DNA of 31,086 nucleotides, from contig JBEKLA010000028.1 of the NCBI GenBank assembly GCA_050010455.1, forward strand, positions 1-31,086, in the 5' to 3' direction. The first letter of the stretch is position 1. Each line of letters begins with the position of its first letter. The notes below the pieces were generated by a model. The model had not been told where the DNA came from, ran no database searches, and saw only the letters and a list, made by a program, of their open reading frames with translations. The stretch comes from DATJOQ01 sp050010455 (GTDB taxonomy: Bacteria; Desulfobacterota; Binatia; Binatales; Binataceae). Position numbers and translations under genes: made by a program. Below are positions 30,980 to 31,086 of the stretch, one piece after another.

Positions 30980-31017
30980 CCAACGGACTCACTGTTCGTG
31001 ATAACAGTGTCGGTTGG
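30980..31017. other. Imperfect inverted repeat near the window end
   Basis: The outer CCAAC/GTTGG (30980-30984 with 31013-31017) and the inner CACTGTT/AACAGTG (30990-30996 with 31003-31009) pair around a CGTGAT loop, with unpaired bases between them. It lies about 50 nt upstream of a possible start at 31066 and could be an operator or a weak terminator. Confidence 0.4.
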
Positions 31018-31086
31018 GAAAGCTGCAGATTGGCCGAAGCGATATTTCTTTCGCGGTTCGCTACGATGAGGTTAATTCGCGATGGC

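Larger units (their letters stand above)
30757..31086. other. Terminal non-coding stretch of 330 nt
   Basis: After mlaA no convincing gene is seen. The stretch holds a terminator-like hairpin (30793-30820) and a second inverted repeat (30980-31017), described separately. An ATG at 31066 (MRLIRDG) is open to the end of the window and could start the next plus-strand gene, but with only seven codons it cannot be assigned and has no clear ribosome binding site. Confidence 0.4.

Noticed and set aside
1..31086. Search by eye for tRNA, rRNA, insertion sequences, CRISPR arrays and phage genes
   Set aside because: No cloverleaf, transposase motif, regular repeat-spacer pattern or phage structural gene was recognised.

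Overview
The window is GC-rich DNA from a Gram-negative bacterium. The evidence is a complete Mla-type phospholipid transport set (mlaE-F-D-C-A), which needs an outer membrane, several exported proteins, and a classic bacterial rplU-rpmA-obgE-proB-proA-nadD-rsfS cluster. An F420-type guanylyltransferase (cofC), desulforedoxin-like miniproteins, acyl-CoA enzymes and a conserved small exported protein suggest an uncultured deltaproteobacteria-like lineage, perhaps close to Binatota or Desulfobacterota. That placement is inference; no rRNA gene is present. Gene density is ordinary and starts are often GTG. I see no tRNA, rRNA, insertion sequence, prophage or CRISPR array.

Layout. 1-188: the 5' end of a nitroreductase on the minus strand, then a gene-poor stretch of about 920 nt with two strong hairpins. 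1113-7181: a conserved small protein of unknown function, an MBL-fold hydrolase, dodecin, a proline/glutamine-rich exported PAP2-type protein next to a small exported protein, a TolB-like propeller protein, a GlsB/YeaQ membrane protein and a desulforedoxin-like miniprotein. 7062-13338: an all-minus block reading ygfZ-like, desulforedoxin-like, amidohydrolase, crotonase, acyl-CoA ligase, crotonase, desulforedoxin-like. It looks like an acyl-CoA catabolic module bracketed by two tiny metal-binding proteins. 13477-17128: a small membrane protein, an exported Tyr/Pro-rich protein, EF-P and a THUMP-type RNA methyltransferase.

17120-22335: the ribosome/GTPase/proline/NAD cluster on the minus strand, tightly packed, with a promoter-like sequence just upstream of rplU. 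22570-26906: a DnaQ-like exonuclease fused to a UvrC-like GIY-YIG nuclease, a dienelactone hydrolase, a TPR-SH3 protein whose 5' end is frameshifted, and cofC. 26979-30756: mlaE, mlaF, mlaD, mlaC and mlaA in one direction, then terminator-like hairpins and the window end.

The points most worth a second look are: the two desulforedoxin-like miniproteins around the acyl-CoA block, with a crotonase lacking both catalytic glutamates; the exported PAP2-type protein lacking its motif-2 histidine; EF-P with Asn at the modified-lysine position; the exonuclease-UvrC fusion; the frameshifted TPR gene; and the paired hairpins at 679-781. I did not find a clear wholly new defence or mobile system.
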